DNA from: Firmicutes bacterium UBA4916
GTDB lineage: Bacteria > Bacillota > Clostridia > Tissierellales > Tepidimicrobiaceae
Assembly (NCBI GenBank): GCA_002398845.1
Contig: DHBY01000061.1
Coordinates: 1-64,000 of the forward strand
Direction: 5' to 3'
Length of the DNA stretch: 64,000 nt
In this document: one piece after another, positions 25,734-35,278 of the stretch
Layout of the letters: every line of letters begins with the position of its first letter
Position numbering within the stretch: the stretch's first letter is position 1
Program-made: the position numbers and the translations under genes
Notes under the pieces: model-generated
Databases searched by the model: none
What the model saw: the letters and a program-made list of their open reading frames with translations, nothing else
Told to the model about the DNA's origin: nothing

Positions 25734-26891
25734 CTATTTATTAATTAAAAGACTTTTAACCGTTTTTTTAAGCATTTCCTTAAATCCTGCTTTTTCTACA
25801 TTGGTTTTGGAAACCAATTTAATATTATCCATTTCATTACCATCAATTTTAACCACCAAATTACCTATTGCTTCCCCTTCTTGTATTGGGCTTTCAACAA
25901 ATTCAGGCAATAATATTTCCTTTTCCATATTTCCACCCTTACCTTTAGGCAGCAGTATGTAGCTATCTCTTTCTAATGCTGCTTCTATATATTCCATATT
26001 TCCTTTATGGACTGGGACTTTTCCAAATACATCACCTTTTCTACCTACAGGTATAGAATCATAATTTGCAAATCCATAATCTAAAAGCTTCATGCTTTCT
26101 TCAAATCTAATTTTAGAAGTTTCACTACCTAATACAACTGCTATTAGTTGTAAATTACCTCTTTTAGCTGATGCAGAAAGACAAAATCCTGCTTCATTGG
26201 TAGAACCAGTCTTTATTCCTGTAGTACCTTGGTAGTCCTTGATTAAACTATTTGTGTTAACTAAACTTGCTATCTTATCTTTTTTCTTTCCTACTTTCAT
26301 TTCATCCATATAAACAGTTAACCAATCATGAATTTTCTTATGTTTTAATAGTTCTTTAGACATTAGTGCTACATCATGGGCTGATACATAATGGTCCTTA
26401 TGAGGTAGTCCTGTTGAATTTACAAAATTAGTGTTTTTCATGTCCAGGGATTTTGCTTTTTCATTCATCATTTTCACAAAAGATTCTTCACTCCCAGATA
26501 TATGTTCTGCTAAAGCCACGGCAGCATCGTTAGCAGATCTTAAGCAAATAGCTTTAAATAGATCTTCTACGGTTTGAGTCTCTCCCTCTTCAAGCCAAAG
26601 TTGACTTCCCCCCATTCCTGCTGCATGGGCAGATATTCTTACTTCATCAGATAGCTCGATTTTCCCACCTTCTAATGCTTCCATACCTAATAGAAGGGTC
26701 ATGATTTTGCTAATGCTTGCAGGGGGTAGCTTATCATTAGAATTCTTTTCATATATCACCTCGCCTGTATAATAGTCTATAAGGATAGCAGACTTTGCAT
26801 TTATATTAAATTCTTCTTCAGCAAAAGCGCCTGCTATAAAAGTAAACAGAAAAATGGGCAATAAAATTACTGTGACAATTCTCTTATCCAC
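25734..26891 (-). CDS. D-alanyl-D-alanine carboxypeptidase (DacF/S11), intact
   Basis: An exported S11 carboxypeptidase of 385 residues. The GTG start at 26891 is six bases after GGGAGGT; the frame remains open 14 codons upstream through that site. The signal peptide is RIVTVILLPIFLFTFIAGAFA. All three motifs are intact: ASISKIMT, RSANDAA and IKTGSTNEAG. The C-terminal domain and terminal amphipathic helix (MLKKTVKSLLINK) are present. It resembles forespore DacF of Bacillus. Compared with its paralogue at 21.5-22.6 kb, the KTG motif is canonical. Confidence 0.92.
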   Translation of the reverse strand: MDKRIVTVILLPIFLFTFIAGAFAEEEFNINAKSAILIDYYTGEVIYEKNSNDKLPPASISKIMTLLLGMEALEGGKIELSDEVRISAHAAGMGGSQLWLEEGETQTVEDLFKAICLRSANDAAVALAEHISGSEESFVKMMNEKAKSLDMKNTNFVNSTGLPHKDHYVSAHDVALMSKELLKHKKIHDWLTVYMDEMKVGKKKDKIASLVNTNSLIKDYQGTTGIKTGSTNEAGFCLSASAKRGNLQLIAVVLGSETSKIRFEESMKLLDYGFANYDSIPVGRKGDVFGKVPVHKGNMEYIEAALERDSYILLPKGKGGNMEKEILLPEFVESPIQEGEAIGNLVVKIDGNEMDNIKLVSKTNVEKAGFKEMLKKTVKSLLINK

Positions 26892-27060
26892 CAAATTACC
26901 TCCCATAAATATATTTACTTTTATATTGTCCACTTAACCGCTATTTATACAATCCATAGTGGGTCTTCTATTACTTTCCAATGTAATAAATTCCACATTA
27001 TATGTTAGCCTATAATTAGAACAAAATAGGTTATTTCACAATGATTTTATGATAAAAGCC

Positions 27061-27101
27061 AAAAGCCTGAAAACCTTATTATATCTAAGATTCAGGCTTT
27101 T
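27061..27101 (-). terminator. Terminator after the large membrane phosphatase-like gene
   Basis: An 11-bp stem AAAAGCCTGAA with its complement (19-nt loop) lies about 60 bp beyond the stop. The minus strand continues GGCTTTTATC, a short T tract. Confidence 0.6.
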
Positions 27102-27163
27102 CTTGCTTAGGTCTTGCTGCAAAAATTAATTTATAATTTAAACTTGAAGATTTATTAATAAAA

Positions 27164-29401
27164 CTAATTTAACTGGATATCATTTATTAATACTCCTAAT
27201 GGTATGAATAAATAGATTAACATCAAAGCTGCAGCTATGGTACCTGTATCATTAAATAAGAATACAACTATTCCACCTAATAAAATTATAATAAACCCCT
27301 TAAACAAATTGGTATAATCCTTACGAATTTTAGCTAAAGCTTCGCTCTTATATTTATATAATAAAATCATTAAAATAATTTGCATAAATAAAATGATATT
27401 CCATGAAGCATGAAATAGATTCCAGAAAACTTGTTTTAATTTAGTGCCAATTATTTCAAAAAGTTTACTTAAGCCGCCTGTTGTTAAAGACATTAATGCC
27501 TTTCCCGCATGGGTGGGGTTTGGATTAAATAGAGCATCTAATCCAGCTAATACAATAATGCCTATAATAACCCCAACCATCATAATGACTATTTTCTTAA
27601 AAGAAAATTTTTTGTCTGAAATTATTAGTATTGCTAATAAAACAACTATTGCAGCAGACAATGTTCCACCCATATTAGCACCAAAAAAAGGACTAAGAGC
27701 TATTATCACCAAAAACATATAAAAAAGTATAGATATAGTCATAGTAGGTTTTTTAATTTTGTATAGCTGAAATAATGAAAAAAGTCCCAATAAAGTGGAG
27801 CCTAATAATATGCCCATATAATCATTACCTATGCCGTAAAATCTACCACCTGCAATAGCATCTGAGCCTAAAGGAGAAATAATCATCAATTTTTTTATAA
27901 AGTAAATATCTACCATTATAAATATACTAGTTGCCAATCCTAAAATAGACATAGCCATTAAATTTTGACTAAAAATTTTATTTAAAATATAAGCTATAAC
28001 AAAAGCAATACCAAAAACATAAATAATATCCAAAATTATAAATTTATAACCAAATAGTGAAACAGTCATCATGGTTAAAGGTGTTGCCATTATAGTTAAG
28101 CTTAAATAATTTAGAAATTTATTAGAAAATCCTTTCCATTTTGTAAATTGAGGTAAATAAAATCCAATTAAACATATACCTACTAAAATAATAAAAATCC
28201 AATGGAAAACCTTGCGGTACTTTCTTATATATAAAAATTGTGCTTGATTGTTAAGAAGAGTATGTGTTGATTCCTCACTATGTACTGCCTCCATTGGTTC
28301 CCCAATAAAACTTTTAGTTTCAACAGCATTAAAGAAATTGAGTATAGTAGGCACAAAATCAAAATTTGTAACCAAACCCTCTCTACGAGTAGTCTTTGAG
28401 GTTAGTAATCCTTTTTCAGTATTGCTTCCCGACATAATAATAGGGGTTAAAGCAAAGTTGCCTTCGTTTGTCATTTCCTTGGAGGGATTAGGACTTATCA
28501 CCATAAATAATGCATCCTTTAAATTTACCTTTTCCATAACTTCCCCAAGGAATAAATCAGCTCGCTCAATGGCCTTTGTTGTTTGCTTTTTCACAGCAAG
28601 TTCCGTAGCTAATCGATCATTTTTTTGAACCCTTACAGTATCTCCATAATCTATAAATAATATATCTACATTAGGTAAAATACGTTCTACTTCCTTTAAA
28701 AGTTTATCTGAATTTAATCTAATACCACCTAAGACATTAGTATCAGCAATTAACAAATTAGAATCTATATAACCAAAAGGAATTACACCATTTTCATCCA
28801 TAGCTAACATAGTGGCTTCTCTAGCCGATGTATCATAATCACTATTTCCCACAATCCCAATTGAAAGATTGTTTTCCTTAGCTATTTTGCCTAAAAGTCC
28901 AATTTGATTATTAGGCGTAACATCTGTTGCAGTTTTTTCTATATCTCCAATAGCAATATTTATTATTTCACCCTCTGGAGTAGCTTTTCCTGTATATGAT
29001 TTATAAAGATCACTTGCAGTAATATATTCAGATATTAAACTATTGCCTGATATATAATCTGGTAAAGGAAACATCTCATCCCTAGAGAAAGCTAATCCAC
29101 CTTTAGTGGAAGCCAAAGTTCTTGTTCCCATACCCAGGCTAAGATATGTACTTCCCCTATTTGATATACTTGACTTTGCTCGAGTATTCATAAGTCCAAT
29201 AGCTCCATTTTCTAGCAGCATGTTTATGTTTGGAATATCACTATTAAGCATATCTTCTAAACTAATCTGGTCTAATATAAGTATAATAGCCTTTTTATCT
29301 CCATCAGCATTAGCCTTTGAAATTGGCATGCCTAAAACCAGACATACGGCTAAAGATAAAGTAAATATATATTTAAAAATAGGCCTCCAATTTTTTTGCA
29401 A
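27164..29401 (-). CDS. Large membrane protein with exported alkaline-phosphatase-like domain
   Basis: The product has 745 residues. A signal or anchor segment (about 10-33, YIFTLSLAVCLVLGMPI) is followed by an exported domain of about 350 residues with alkaline-phosphatase-superfamily character (IILILDQISLEDM, SSISNRGSTYLSLGMG, SIGIVGNSDYDT, ILFIDYGDTVRV, VISPNPS). The remainder (about 395-740) holds roughly ten membrane helices. I do not recognise an assigned function; phosphatase, phosphodiesterase or phosphoglycerol-transferase activity on a lipid-linked or wall substrate is inference. The start is TTG behind GGGAGG. It is monocistronic. Confidence 0.75.
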   Translation of the reverse strand: MQKNWRPIFKYIFTLSLAVCLVLGMPISKANADGDKKAIILILDQISLEDMLNSDIPNINMLLENGAIGLMNTRAKSSISNRGSTYLSLGMGTRTLASTKGGLAFSRDEMFPLPDYISGNSLISEYITASDLYKSYTGKATPEGEIINIAIGDIEKTATDVTPNNQIGLLGKIAKENNLSIGIVGNSDYDTSAREATMLAMDENGVIPFGYIDSNLLIADTNVLGGIRLNSDKLLKEVERILPNVDILFIDYGDTVRVQKNDRLATELAVKKQTTKAIERADLFLGEVMEKVNLKDALFMVISPNPSKEMTNEGNFALTPIIMSGSNTEKGLLTSKTTRREGLVTNFDFVPTILNFFNAVETKSFIGEPMEAVHSEESTHTLLNNQAQFLYIRKYRKVFHWIFIILVGICLIGFYLPQFTKWKGFSNKFLNYLSLTIMATPLTMMTVSLFGYKFIILDIIYVFGIAFVIAYILNKIFSQNLMAMSILGLATSIFIMVDIYFIKKLMIISPLGSDAIAGGRFYGIGNDYMGILLGSTLLGLFSLFQLYKIKKPTMTISILFYMFLVIIALSPFFGANMGGTLSAAIVVLLAILIISDKKFSFKKIVIMMVGVIIGIIVLAGLDALFNPNPTHAGKALMSLTTGGLSKLFEIIGTKLKQVFWNLFHASWNIILFMQIILMILLYKYKSEALAKIRKDYTNLFKGFIIILLGGIVVFLFNDTGTIAAALMLIYLFIPLGVLINDIQLN

Positions 29402-29729
29402 TTTGATGTTCCTCCCTTAAAATAATTTTCATAATACAATTTAAAGGACTAATGGCAAAGTAGAAAAACTTTAAATTATATAATGAAACTTTCATCCACA
29501 ATATTCTAATATATATGATCCTAAAAGTCAATTTTACTAATTCCCTAGATTTAATGAATTATTCTTATAATAATTATATAAATAGGCAGCAGTTTACTGC
29601 CTATTCCTAATCCATTATTATTTTAACACCTAATATGTTTTTAATCCCTTTGTTTCTTGGAAATTTTTTGTAATTATGCTGCTTAAAAAAGCATCCTAAA
29701 ATCCTTTTTGATTTTAAGATGCTTTAAAC
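29402..29729. other. Gene-free spacer between pdp and the membrane phosphatase-like gene
   Basis: 328 bp, very AT-rich, no credible ORF. It contains the pdp terminator (29689-29724), a second isolated hairpin at 29581-29605 (AATAGGCAG stem, no clear T tract) and, near the 27-29.4 kb gene, a weak TTTGCC-17-TATTAT promoter match on the minus strand. Confidence 0.6.
29689..29724 (-). terminator. Terminator after pdp
   Basis: A 15-bp stem with one mismatch (AAGCATCCTAAAATC) and six-base loop is followed by TTTTT on the minus strand. It closes the steA-to-pdp gene run. Confidence 0.88.
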
Positions 29730-31055
29730 TTAATATAACTCAACTCCATTTTTGGTAACCAATCCATATACTAGTTTCTTAGCCTTTTCATTTTTATCGC
29801 CAATAATATATAGATTTCTAAGTTTTTCTCTAACTTCTTTAGCCTTAGCCATATCATTAGCATGTACATAAGCTAGAGTATCTCCGATATCAACTTTATC
29901 GTCAACTTTTTTATTCAATACAATCCCTGCCGATAAATCAATAACTGAAGCCATAGTCTCCCTTCCTGCTCCTAGCGTTAAAGCACATTTGCCTACTTCT
30001 TCAGCATTCAATGATTTTACATAGCCTTTTTTATGACTTTCCACACTAATAATATGATTTGCTTTAGGAAGCAATTTTACATTTTCAATATATTTTATAT
30101 CTCCACCTTGATATTTTACTAATTCAATAAATTTATTGTATGCAGCTTTAGACCTTATAGTTTCTTCTAATATTGCTCTTCCTTCTTTTCCATCTTTAAC
30201 CCGTTTTGATAACAATAATAATCTAGTGCCTAATTGAAGACAAAGTTCATATAGATCCTTAGCTCCATGCCCTTTTAATGTTTCTATAGCTTCTTTGACC
30301 TCTAAAGCATTACCAACGGCCATACCCAAAGGTTCATCCATATTAGTAATCAAAGCTATTGTTTCCCTGCCATATCCCGTTCCTATATCTACCATTTCTT
30401 CTGCTAATCTTATTGCATCATCTATGTTTTTCATAAAAGCACCACTGCCTACCTTTACGTCCAAAATAATTGCATCTGAACCTATAGCAAGCTTTTTACT
30501 CATTATACTACTAGCAATTAGTGATATATTCTCAACTGTAGCAGTAACATCTCTTAAAGAATAAAACTTTTTGTCTGCTGGAGTAATATTAGCAGTTTGA
30601 CTGCATAAAGAAATATTTATCTTATTTGAATTATTAATAAATTCGTCGGTGGTCAATTCTACTTTAAAGCCCTTAATGGATTCTAATTTATCTAATGTTC
30701 CTCCGGTATGTCCTAAGCCTCTTCCAGACATTTTAACAAAAGGAACACCACAGGCTGCTACCATTGGCCCTAAAATTAAAGTCGTAGTGTCCCCTACTCC
30801 TCCTGTTGAGTGTTTATCAACTTTTATTCCTTTTATTTTAGATAAATCAACCGTATCTCCAGAATTAATCATAGCTCTAGTTAAGTCGAGGGTTTCTCTT
30901 TTATTCATTTTGTTAAAAAAGATTGCCATAAATAAAGCAGATATTTGATAATCAGGAATTTGTCCATTGGTATAGTTTTCAACAAAGTAATTTATTTCCT
31001 CTGTAGTAAGCTCTTCTCCATCTCTTTTTCCCTTAATAATATCATAAATCCTCAT
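29730..31055 (-). CDS. pdp: Pyrimidine-nucleoside phosphorylase
   Basis: The enzyme phosphorolyses uridine and thymidine to base plus (deoxy)ribose-1-phosphate. From ATG 31055, six bases after GGGGTG, it has 441 residues. Signature KMSGRGLGHTGGTLDKLESI (residues near 109-128) plus KHSTGGVGDTTTLIL define the phosphate and nucleoside sites. The small alpha and large alpha/beta domains are complete. It directly follows punA, a standard salvage pairing in Firmicutes. Confidence 0.95.
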   Translation of the reverse strand: MRIYDIIKGKRDGEELTTEEINYFVENYTNGQIPDYQISALFMAIFFNKMNKRETLDLTRAMINSGDTVDLSKIKGIKVDKHSTGGVGDTTTLILGPMVAACGVPFVKMSGRGLGHTGGTLDKLESIKGFKVELTTDEFINNSNKINISLCSQTANITPADKKFYSLRDVTATVENISLIASSIMSKKLAIGSDAIILDVKVGSGAFMKNIDDAIRLAEEMVDIGTGYGRETIALITNMDEPLGMAVGNALEVKEAIETLKGHGAKDLYELCLQLGTRLLLLSKRVKDGKEGRAILEETIRSKAAYNKFIELVKYQGGDIKYIENVKLLPKANHIISVESHKKGYVKSLNAEEVGKCALTLGAGRETMASVIDLSAGIVLNKKVDDKVDIGDTLAYVHANDMAKAKEVREKLRNLYIIGDKNEKAKKLVYGLVTKNGVELY

Positions 31056-31069
31056 ATCTTTCACCCCAA

Positions 31070-31888
31070 TTACATATTATCTAATATTCCAATAACTAGG
31101 TTTTCAAACTTTTCTTTTACCATTAATGAAGTTTCTATTACCTCTTCATGGTTTAATGGTTTGTCTAGTATTCCTGCAGCCATGTTAGTTATACATGATA
31201 TACCCAATACTCTAATATTTTGATGAGAAGCTGCAATAACCTCTGGTACCGTTGACATACCTACGGCTGATGCCCCTAAAATCCTAGCTAATTTTACCTC
31301 TGAAGGAGTTTCATATGTAGGACCAGTAAACCACATATATACGCCTTCTTGTAGTGGTATATTAAGCCTCTTTCCTACATCTTTAGCCAAAGCTATCAAT
31401 CCTTTATCATATACCCTAGTCATATCTACAAATCTTGGTCCAAGTTCATTGTAGTTTTTGCCAATCAATGGGTTTTGTCCTGTAAAGTTAATATGATCAC
31501 TAATAATCATCAAATCTCCAGGAGAAAAGCTCTCATTAACTCCACCTGCAGCATTAGTAACTATCAAATTTTCTATTCCCAATTCTATCATAACCCTAAC
31601 TGGAAATACTACTTCACTTAAGGGATATCCTTCGTAGTAATGAAATCTTCCTTGCATAGCAATTACATTTTTACCTCCTAAGGTACCAATGATTAACTGT
31701 CCCTTATGGCCTTCTACAGTTGATACAGGAAAATTTGGTATGTCTTTATAATTAATTGTTATAGGATTTTCTATTTTTTCACCTAAACTTCCCAATCCTG
31801 AACCTAAAATCAAACCAATACTTGGTTTTTTCCTACATTTACCTTTAATATAATTTACACTTTCATTAATCTTTTCCATATAGTTCAT
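31070..31888 (-). CDS. punA: Purine-nucleoside phosphorylase (trimeric class)
   Basis: The product has 272 residues and converts guanosine- and inosine-type nucleosides to base plus ribose-1-phosphate. The family signature is VSTVEGHKGQLIIG, with LILGSGLGSLGE near the start, the phosphate Ser and purine-site Glu/Asn regions AMQGRFHYYEGY and VTNAAGGVNESF, and AVGMSTVPEVIAASH. It is the low-molecular-mass trimeric class, not hexameric DeoD. ATG six bases behind AGGAGGT. It lies between xerD and pdp. Confidence 0.95.
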   Translation of the reverse strand: MNYMEKINESVNYIKGKCRKKPSIGLILGSGLGSLGEKIENPITINYKDIPNFPVSTVEGHKGQLIIGTLGGKNVIAMQGRFHYYEGYPLSEVVFPVRVMIELGIENLIVTNAAGGVNESFSPGDLMIISDHINFTGQNPLIGKNYNELGPRFVDMTRVYDKGLIALAKDVGKRLNIPLQEGVYMWFTGPTYETPSEVKLARILGASAVGMSTVPEVIAASHQNIRVLGISCITNMAAGILDKPLNHEEVIETSLMVKEKFENLVIGILDNM

Positions 31889-31899
31889 ATTTTTACCTC

Positions 31900-32793
31900 C
31901 TATGCCCTAGGATGTGATTTTTCATATACATCCTTTAGCTTTTTTTTGTCGGTTGCAAAACAGTACATCTGAGTTGTAGAAATATCAGAATGTCCAAGCA
32001 TTTCTTGAACGGTCTTAATATCTGCACCATTTTGCAACAAATGAACAGCAAAAGAATGTCTTAATGTATGGGGTGTTATCTTTTTATCAATCTTTGATTT
32101 AATAGTATATCCTTTAATTATTTTCCAAAACCCTTGCCTAGTTAATCTATTGCCATTATAATTTAAAAACAATGCCTCCTGTTCTTCACCTTTTAAAACT
32201 TCACATCTATAATTATCAATATAATTGTTTAAACACTTTAAAGCAACACTTCCAATAGGAACTACCCTTTCATTTGCAAAAGATTTATCTAAATATAAAT
32301 AACCTAGTTTTAGATTAAGATTATCCATATTTAGCGCAATTATTTCAGAAACTCGTATACCCGTAGCATATAAAAGTTCTAACATGGCCTTGTCCCTGAT
32401 TTCTTTAAAATTGTCCTTACATGGTTGAGAAAGTAATATATCTACTTCCTCCTTAGTTAAAATACTAGGTAATTTTTTTTCGCATTTAGGTGAACGAAGA
32501 TTGTGAGTAGGATCTTCTTTTATTAAATTATTATTCAATAAATATTGATAAAAGCACCTAATAGAAGCCAGGTTTCGTGAAATGGTAGAGGTAGCTTTAC
32601 CATCTTTTTGTAATTGCATCAAATATGTAATAATAATGGTTTTATTTACTATTATAGGATCCTTTATATTATTATTAATCAGATATTCATTAAATTGCAT
32701 TATATCCCTAACATAAGCCTCCAATGTATTTGGTGTTAATTCCTTTTCATTTCTAATATAATCCATATATTTCTTCATAATTATTTCAGACAT
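31900..32793 (-). CDS. xerD: Tyrosine recombinase XerD
   Basis: XerD resolves chromosome dimers at dif with XerC. The product has 297 residues. The N-terminal SAM-like core-binding domain covers 1-90, and the catalytic domain shows ATGIRVSEIIALN (Arg I), HTLRHSFAVHLL (His-x-x-Arg) and LGHSDISTTQMYC (His and nucleophilic Tyr). Length and sequence fit a housekeeping Xer rather than an integron or phage integrase, and no att-like repeat flanks it. ATG after AAAGGAGA. Confidence 0.93.
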   Translation of the reverse strand: MSEIIMKKYMDYIRNEKELTPNTLEAYVRDIMQFNEYLINNNIKDPIIVNKTIIITYLMQLQKDGKATSTISRNLASIRCFYQYLLNNNLIKEDPTHNLRSPKCEKKLPSILTKEEVDILLSQPCKDNFKEIRDKAMLELLYATGIRVSEIIALNMDNLNLKLGYLYLDKSFANERVVPIGSVALKCLNNYIDNYRCEVLKGEEQEALFLNYNGNRLTRQGFWKIIKGYTIKSKIDKKITPHTLRHSFAVHLLQNGADIKTVQEMLGHSDISTTQMYCFATDKKKLKDVYEKSHPRA

Positions 32794-32874
32794 AGTTGAT
32801 CTCCTTTATTAATGATTTTATATACTTATTCAACAAAGGTTTGTTAATTCCCTCTAAAATAATAATATTTCTCA

Positions 32875-33510
32875 TTACTTGAAATGACCTGATAGCAGCC
32901 GTAGAAAAATTGGTGATATATAAGCCTCTATTAGGGAACCTATTAAAACAATAATTGAAAAAAGCAATATTAAAATAGAATAATTAATAATATTTGGATA
33001 TAAGCTGTTATTCCTCATCTTTAACTTTTTATTTTTAATACCATTAATTGAAAATGCCATTCCTATAGATGATATGGATATAATTCCTGGGATGATAAAT
33101 AGATTTTGAGGCATTATTCCTAAAATCGAAAACATAAATCCTTTTATCCCATATTCATTAACTAAAAACCCTACTGTAAAACCTAAAGCAAATCCTCTAA
33201 ATAAAACAGTCATTGGAATAATAGGTAATCCTAATACAATCATTCCTGTTATCCATATTAAACCTATGGTTTTAAAATTATCAATAATTGATTGTTTCAA
33301 TATAGCTAAATTTTCAAAGTTACTGCCATCCATGGTCTTAAAAAAGGAGTTTAAAAAGGTTATTATTCCATCTTTTTGATCTGAATTTAATACTTTTATG
33401 GTTATTGCCCCTATTATTATCCCAATGGCAAAAATAATTGTAACAATAAAATAAATAATAAAATTATCTTGAAATTGTTTAAATAACCATCTTTTAATTT
33501 TATTGAGCAA
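32875..33510 (-). CDS. spoIIM: Stage II sporulation protein M
   Basis: SpoIIM is part of the DMP engulfment machinery (SpoIID, M, P) in the mother cell. The product has 211 residues and about six membrane segments (FIIYFIVTIIFAIGIIIGAITI; TIGLIWITGMIVLGLPIIPM; the MPQNLFI..ISISSIGMAF region is highly characteristic). The start is TTG eight bases behind GGGAGG. Its place between NUDIX and xerD is conserved in Clostridia. Confidence 0.92.
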   Translation of the reverse strand: MLNKIKRWLFKQFQDNFIIYFIVTIIFAIGIIIGAITIKVLNSDQKDGIITFLNSFFKTMDGSNFENLAILKQSIIDNFKTIGLIWITGMIVLGLPIIPMTVLFRGFALGFTVGFLVNEYGIKGFMFSILGIMPQNLFIIPGIISISSIGMAFSINGIKNKKLKMRNNSLYPNIINYSILILLFSIIVLIGSLIEAYISPIFLRLLSGHFK

Positions 33511-33623
33511 TGATAAATCCTCCCTTCATTTGATACAAGCCCTATATGAAATACTATGCTTTTTAGGAAGATATTATCACTTCTTATTTATAATGCATAA
33601 AGAGAGATTATGATTTAAAAATC

Positions 33624-34178
33624 CTAATCAATTCTTTCCTTCTTTTGGTTTATATATTTTTTAGCGTAAAGAATACCAATTATAGTTTTACTATCATTTA
33701 TTTCTCCTTTTTTAACCATATCTACAAGATCATCTATTTTTATTTTTACTATCTCTATATATTCATCATTTTCTGGATTAGCTTCCCCTTCTGATAATTC
33801 TGTAGCTGCAAATAAATACATCTTTTCATTAGAAAATCCAGGAGAAGTATAAAACTCAAATAAATATTCCATCTTGTTTGAAATATATCCTGTTTCTTCA
33901 TCTAATTCTCTTAAGGCTGTTTCCCTAGGTTCCTCATTAATTTCAATTTTCCCTGCCGGTATCTCTAGCAGATTTTTTTCGACTGGTTTTCTAAATTGTT
34001 TAACTAAGACCATACACTCATCATCGGTTATTGGAATTATACCTACAGAACCAGGGTGTTCAACAATTTCTCTTTTTGAATATTTTTTGTCTGGCAATTC
34101 AACAGTGTCTATTCTTAAATTAACTATTTTTCCCTCATAAATTTTTTCTGACTTCATGGTTTTTTCCTCATAATTCAT
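33624..34178 (-). CDS. NUDIX hydrolase, ADP-ribose pyrophosphatase type
   Basis: The product has 184 residues. The Nudix box reads G-K-I-E-I-N-E-E-P-R-E-T-A-L-R-E-L-D-E-E-T-G (residues about 78-100), giving all REUxEExG metal ligands. EHPGSVGIIPI and the distal FYTSPGFSNEKMYLF loop mark the ADP-ribose class (NudF-like). It probably hydrolyses ADP-ribose to AMP and ribose-5-phosphate. ATG nine bases behind GGGAGG. It sits between DUF3866 and spoIIM. Confidence 0.9.
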   Translation of the reverse strand: MNYEEKTMKSEKIYEGKIVNLRIDTVELPDKKYSKREIVEHPGSVGIIPITDDECMVLVKQFRKPVEKNLLEIPAGKIEINEEPRETALRELDEETGYISNKMEYLFEFYTSPGFSNEKMYLFAATELSEGEANPENDEYIEIVKIKIDDLVDMVKKGEINDSKTIIGILYAKKYINQKKERID

Positions 34179-34193
34179 TAAAACATTCCTCCC

Positions 34194-35267
34194 CTATTTT
34201 AACACTTTTGCAACATAATTTCCTACTGCACCTAATGTTAAAAAAAACTCCCTATCTTCTTCATATCCTCTTCCCATAGTTGTAATAGCTAAATCAAAAT
34301 TATTCATAGCGTCAATGATATTATTGCCTTCTTCATAAATAATCTCATGCTTCTTATCTATGTTTAAATTTTCAATTTGTCCATTAATTATATTTAATTT
34401 ATATTCATCTAAAATAGGTATAATAACCTTCCCGGATGTTTTGGCAATTTCCGATAGAACTGTTCTCGTATGATGAGATATACCTATATGTCTTTCCCTA
34501 GCATCTTTAAAGCTAATTCGTGGGATAATAATAGGATTTCCACCTAAAGTATTGACAGCATCAATGATTTGTCCCTGTTCTATCCCGCTAAATCCATATT
34601 TAGTCCCCGTGCCTACTATTCCTGGTCCCATAGTTATTATAGTTACATTACCCTTTAAAATTTCTTTAGCTGCAATTAAGCCTGTATAAATATTTGTACA
34701 TTCTAAATCTCCGCCGAATGCATGACCTATTGTAATAGTCTTCTCTATTAGATTCTTTCTTTTCAGTAATTTCACCGTGTTACTAAAATATATAGGTAAT
34801 GAGCCTCCATCAGTCATTATATAGTTAATTTTAATATCTTTATTAAGCCATTTTAACATTGCTGCTGTTGGCCCAAGCATACTATGTAATGAACCAATAA
34901 TAAATATATGATTATCTAAAGATTTAAAGTTCATATAAACATCATGATAGGGGCTATCCTCTTCTTCAGCTGCCAAACATCGTATTTGCTGTGGGGTATA
35001 ACGTAGTTTCATAATATGCCCCTTGCCTTCAAGCCTTTTATCTTCATTGCTATAATTAAATATTATAAAATGACAACCGCCTGTTCCTAAAGATAACTCA
35101 ACAGCAGTGGTATTTAATATGACAATATCCCCTACTTTTATATTACCAGTTAAATCATTATAGTTAATTGCTAAAGCCTCGTCTCCATCAATATCTACCT
35201 TAACCCATGAAACATGATAATCTTCTTCATTTATCTCAATTACCTTAGCCTTCTTATAACTTAACAG
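34194..35267 (-). CDS. DUF3866 family protein, starting at CTG
   Basis: The protein matches the DUF3866 family. The first ATG in frame (35012) is too late: upstream codons stay open with family-like sequence (KKAKVIEINE, ALAINYNDLTG, GDIVILNTTAVELSLGTGG). No ATG, GTG or TTG occurs in that frame. The only sensible start is CTG at 35267, seven bases behind AGGAGG, whose first base overlaps the previous gene's TAG. That gives 357 residues, the family's usual length. Other motifs are LGPTAAMLKW, DGGSLPIYFSNT, TMGPGIVGTGTKYGFSG and SHHTRTVL. Function unknown; the conserved place is between a MraY-like gene and NUDIX. Confidence 0.85.
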   Translation of the reverse strand: MLSYKKAKVIEINEEDYHVSWVKVDIDGDEALAINYNDLTGNIKVGDIVILNTTAVELSLGTGGCHFIIFNYSNEDKRLEGKGHIMKLRYTPQQIRCLAAEEEDSPYHDVYMNFKSLDNHIFIIGSLHSMLGPTAAMLKWLNKDIKINYIMTDGGSLPIYFSNTVKLLKRKNLIEKTITIGHAFGGDLECTNIYTGLIAAKEILKGNVTIITMGPGIVGTGTKYGFSGIEQGQIIDAVNTLGGNPIIIPRISFKDARERHIGISHHTRTVLSEIAKTSGKVIIPILDEYKLNIINGQIENLNIDKKHEIIYEEGNNIIDAMNNFDLAITTMGRGYEEDREFFLTLGAVGNYVAKVLK

Positions 35268-35278
35268 GTTAATCCCTC

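Noticed and set aside
29581..29605. Hairpin as a terminator
   Set aside because: The 9-bp stem lacks a T tract in either direction and is not next to a gene end.
31900..32793. Integrase of a mobile element
   Set aside because: Sequence and neighbours (nucleoside phosphorylases, spoIIM) match housekeeping XerD, and no att-like repeats or cargo genes are present.
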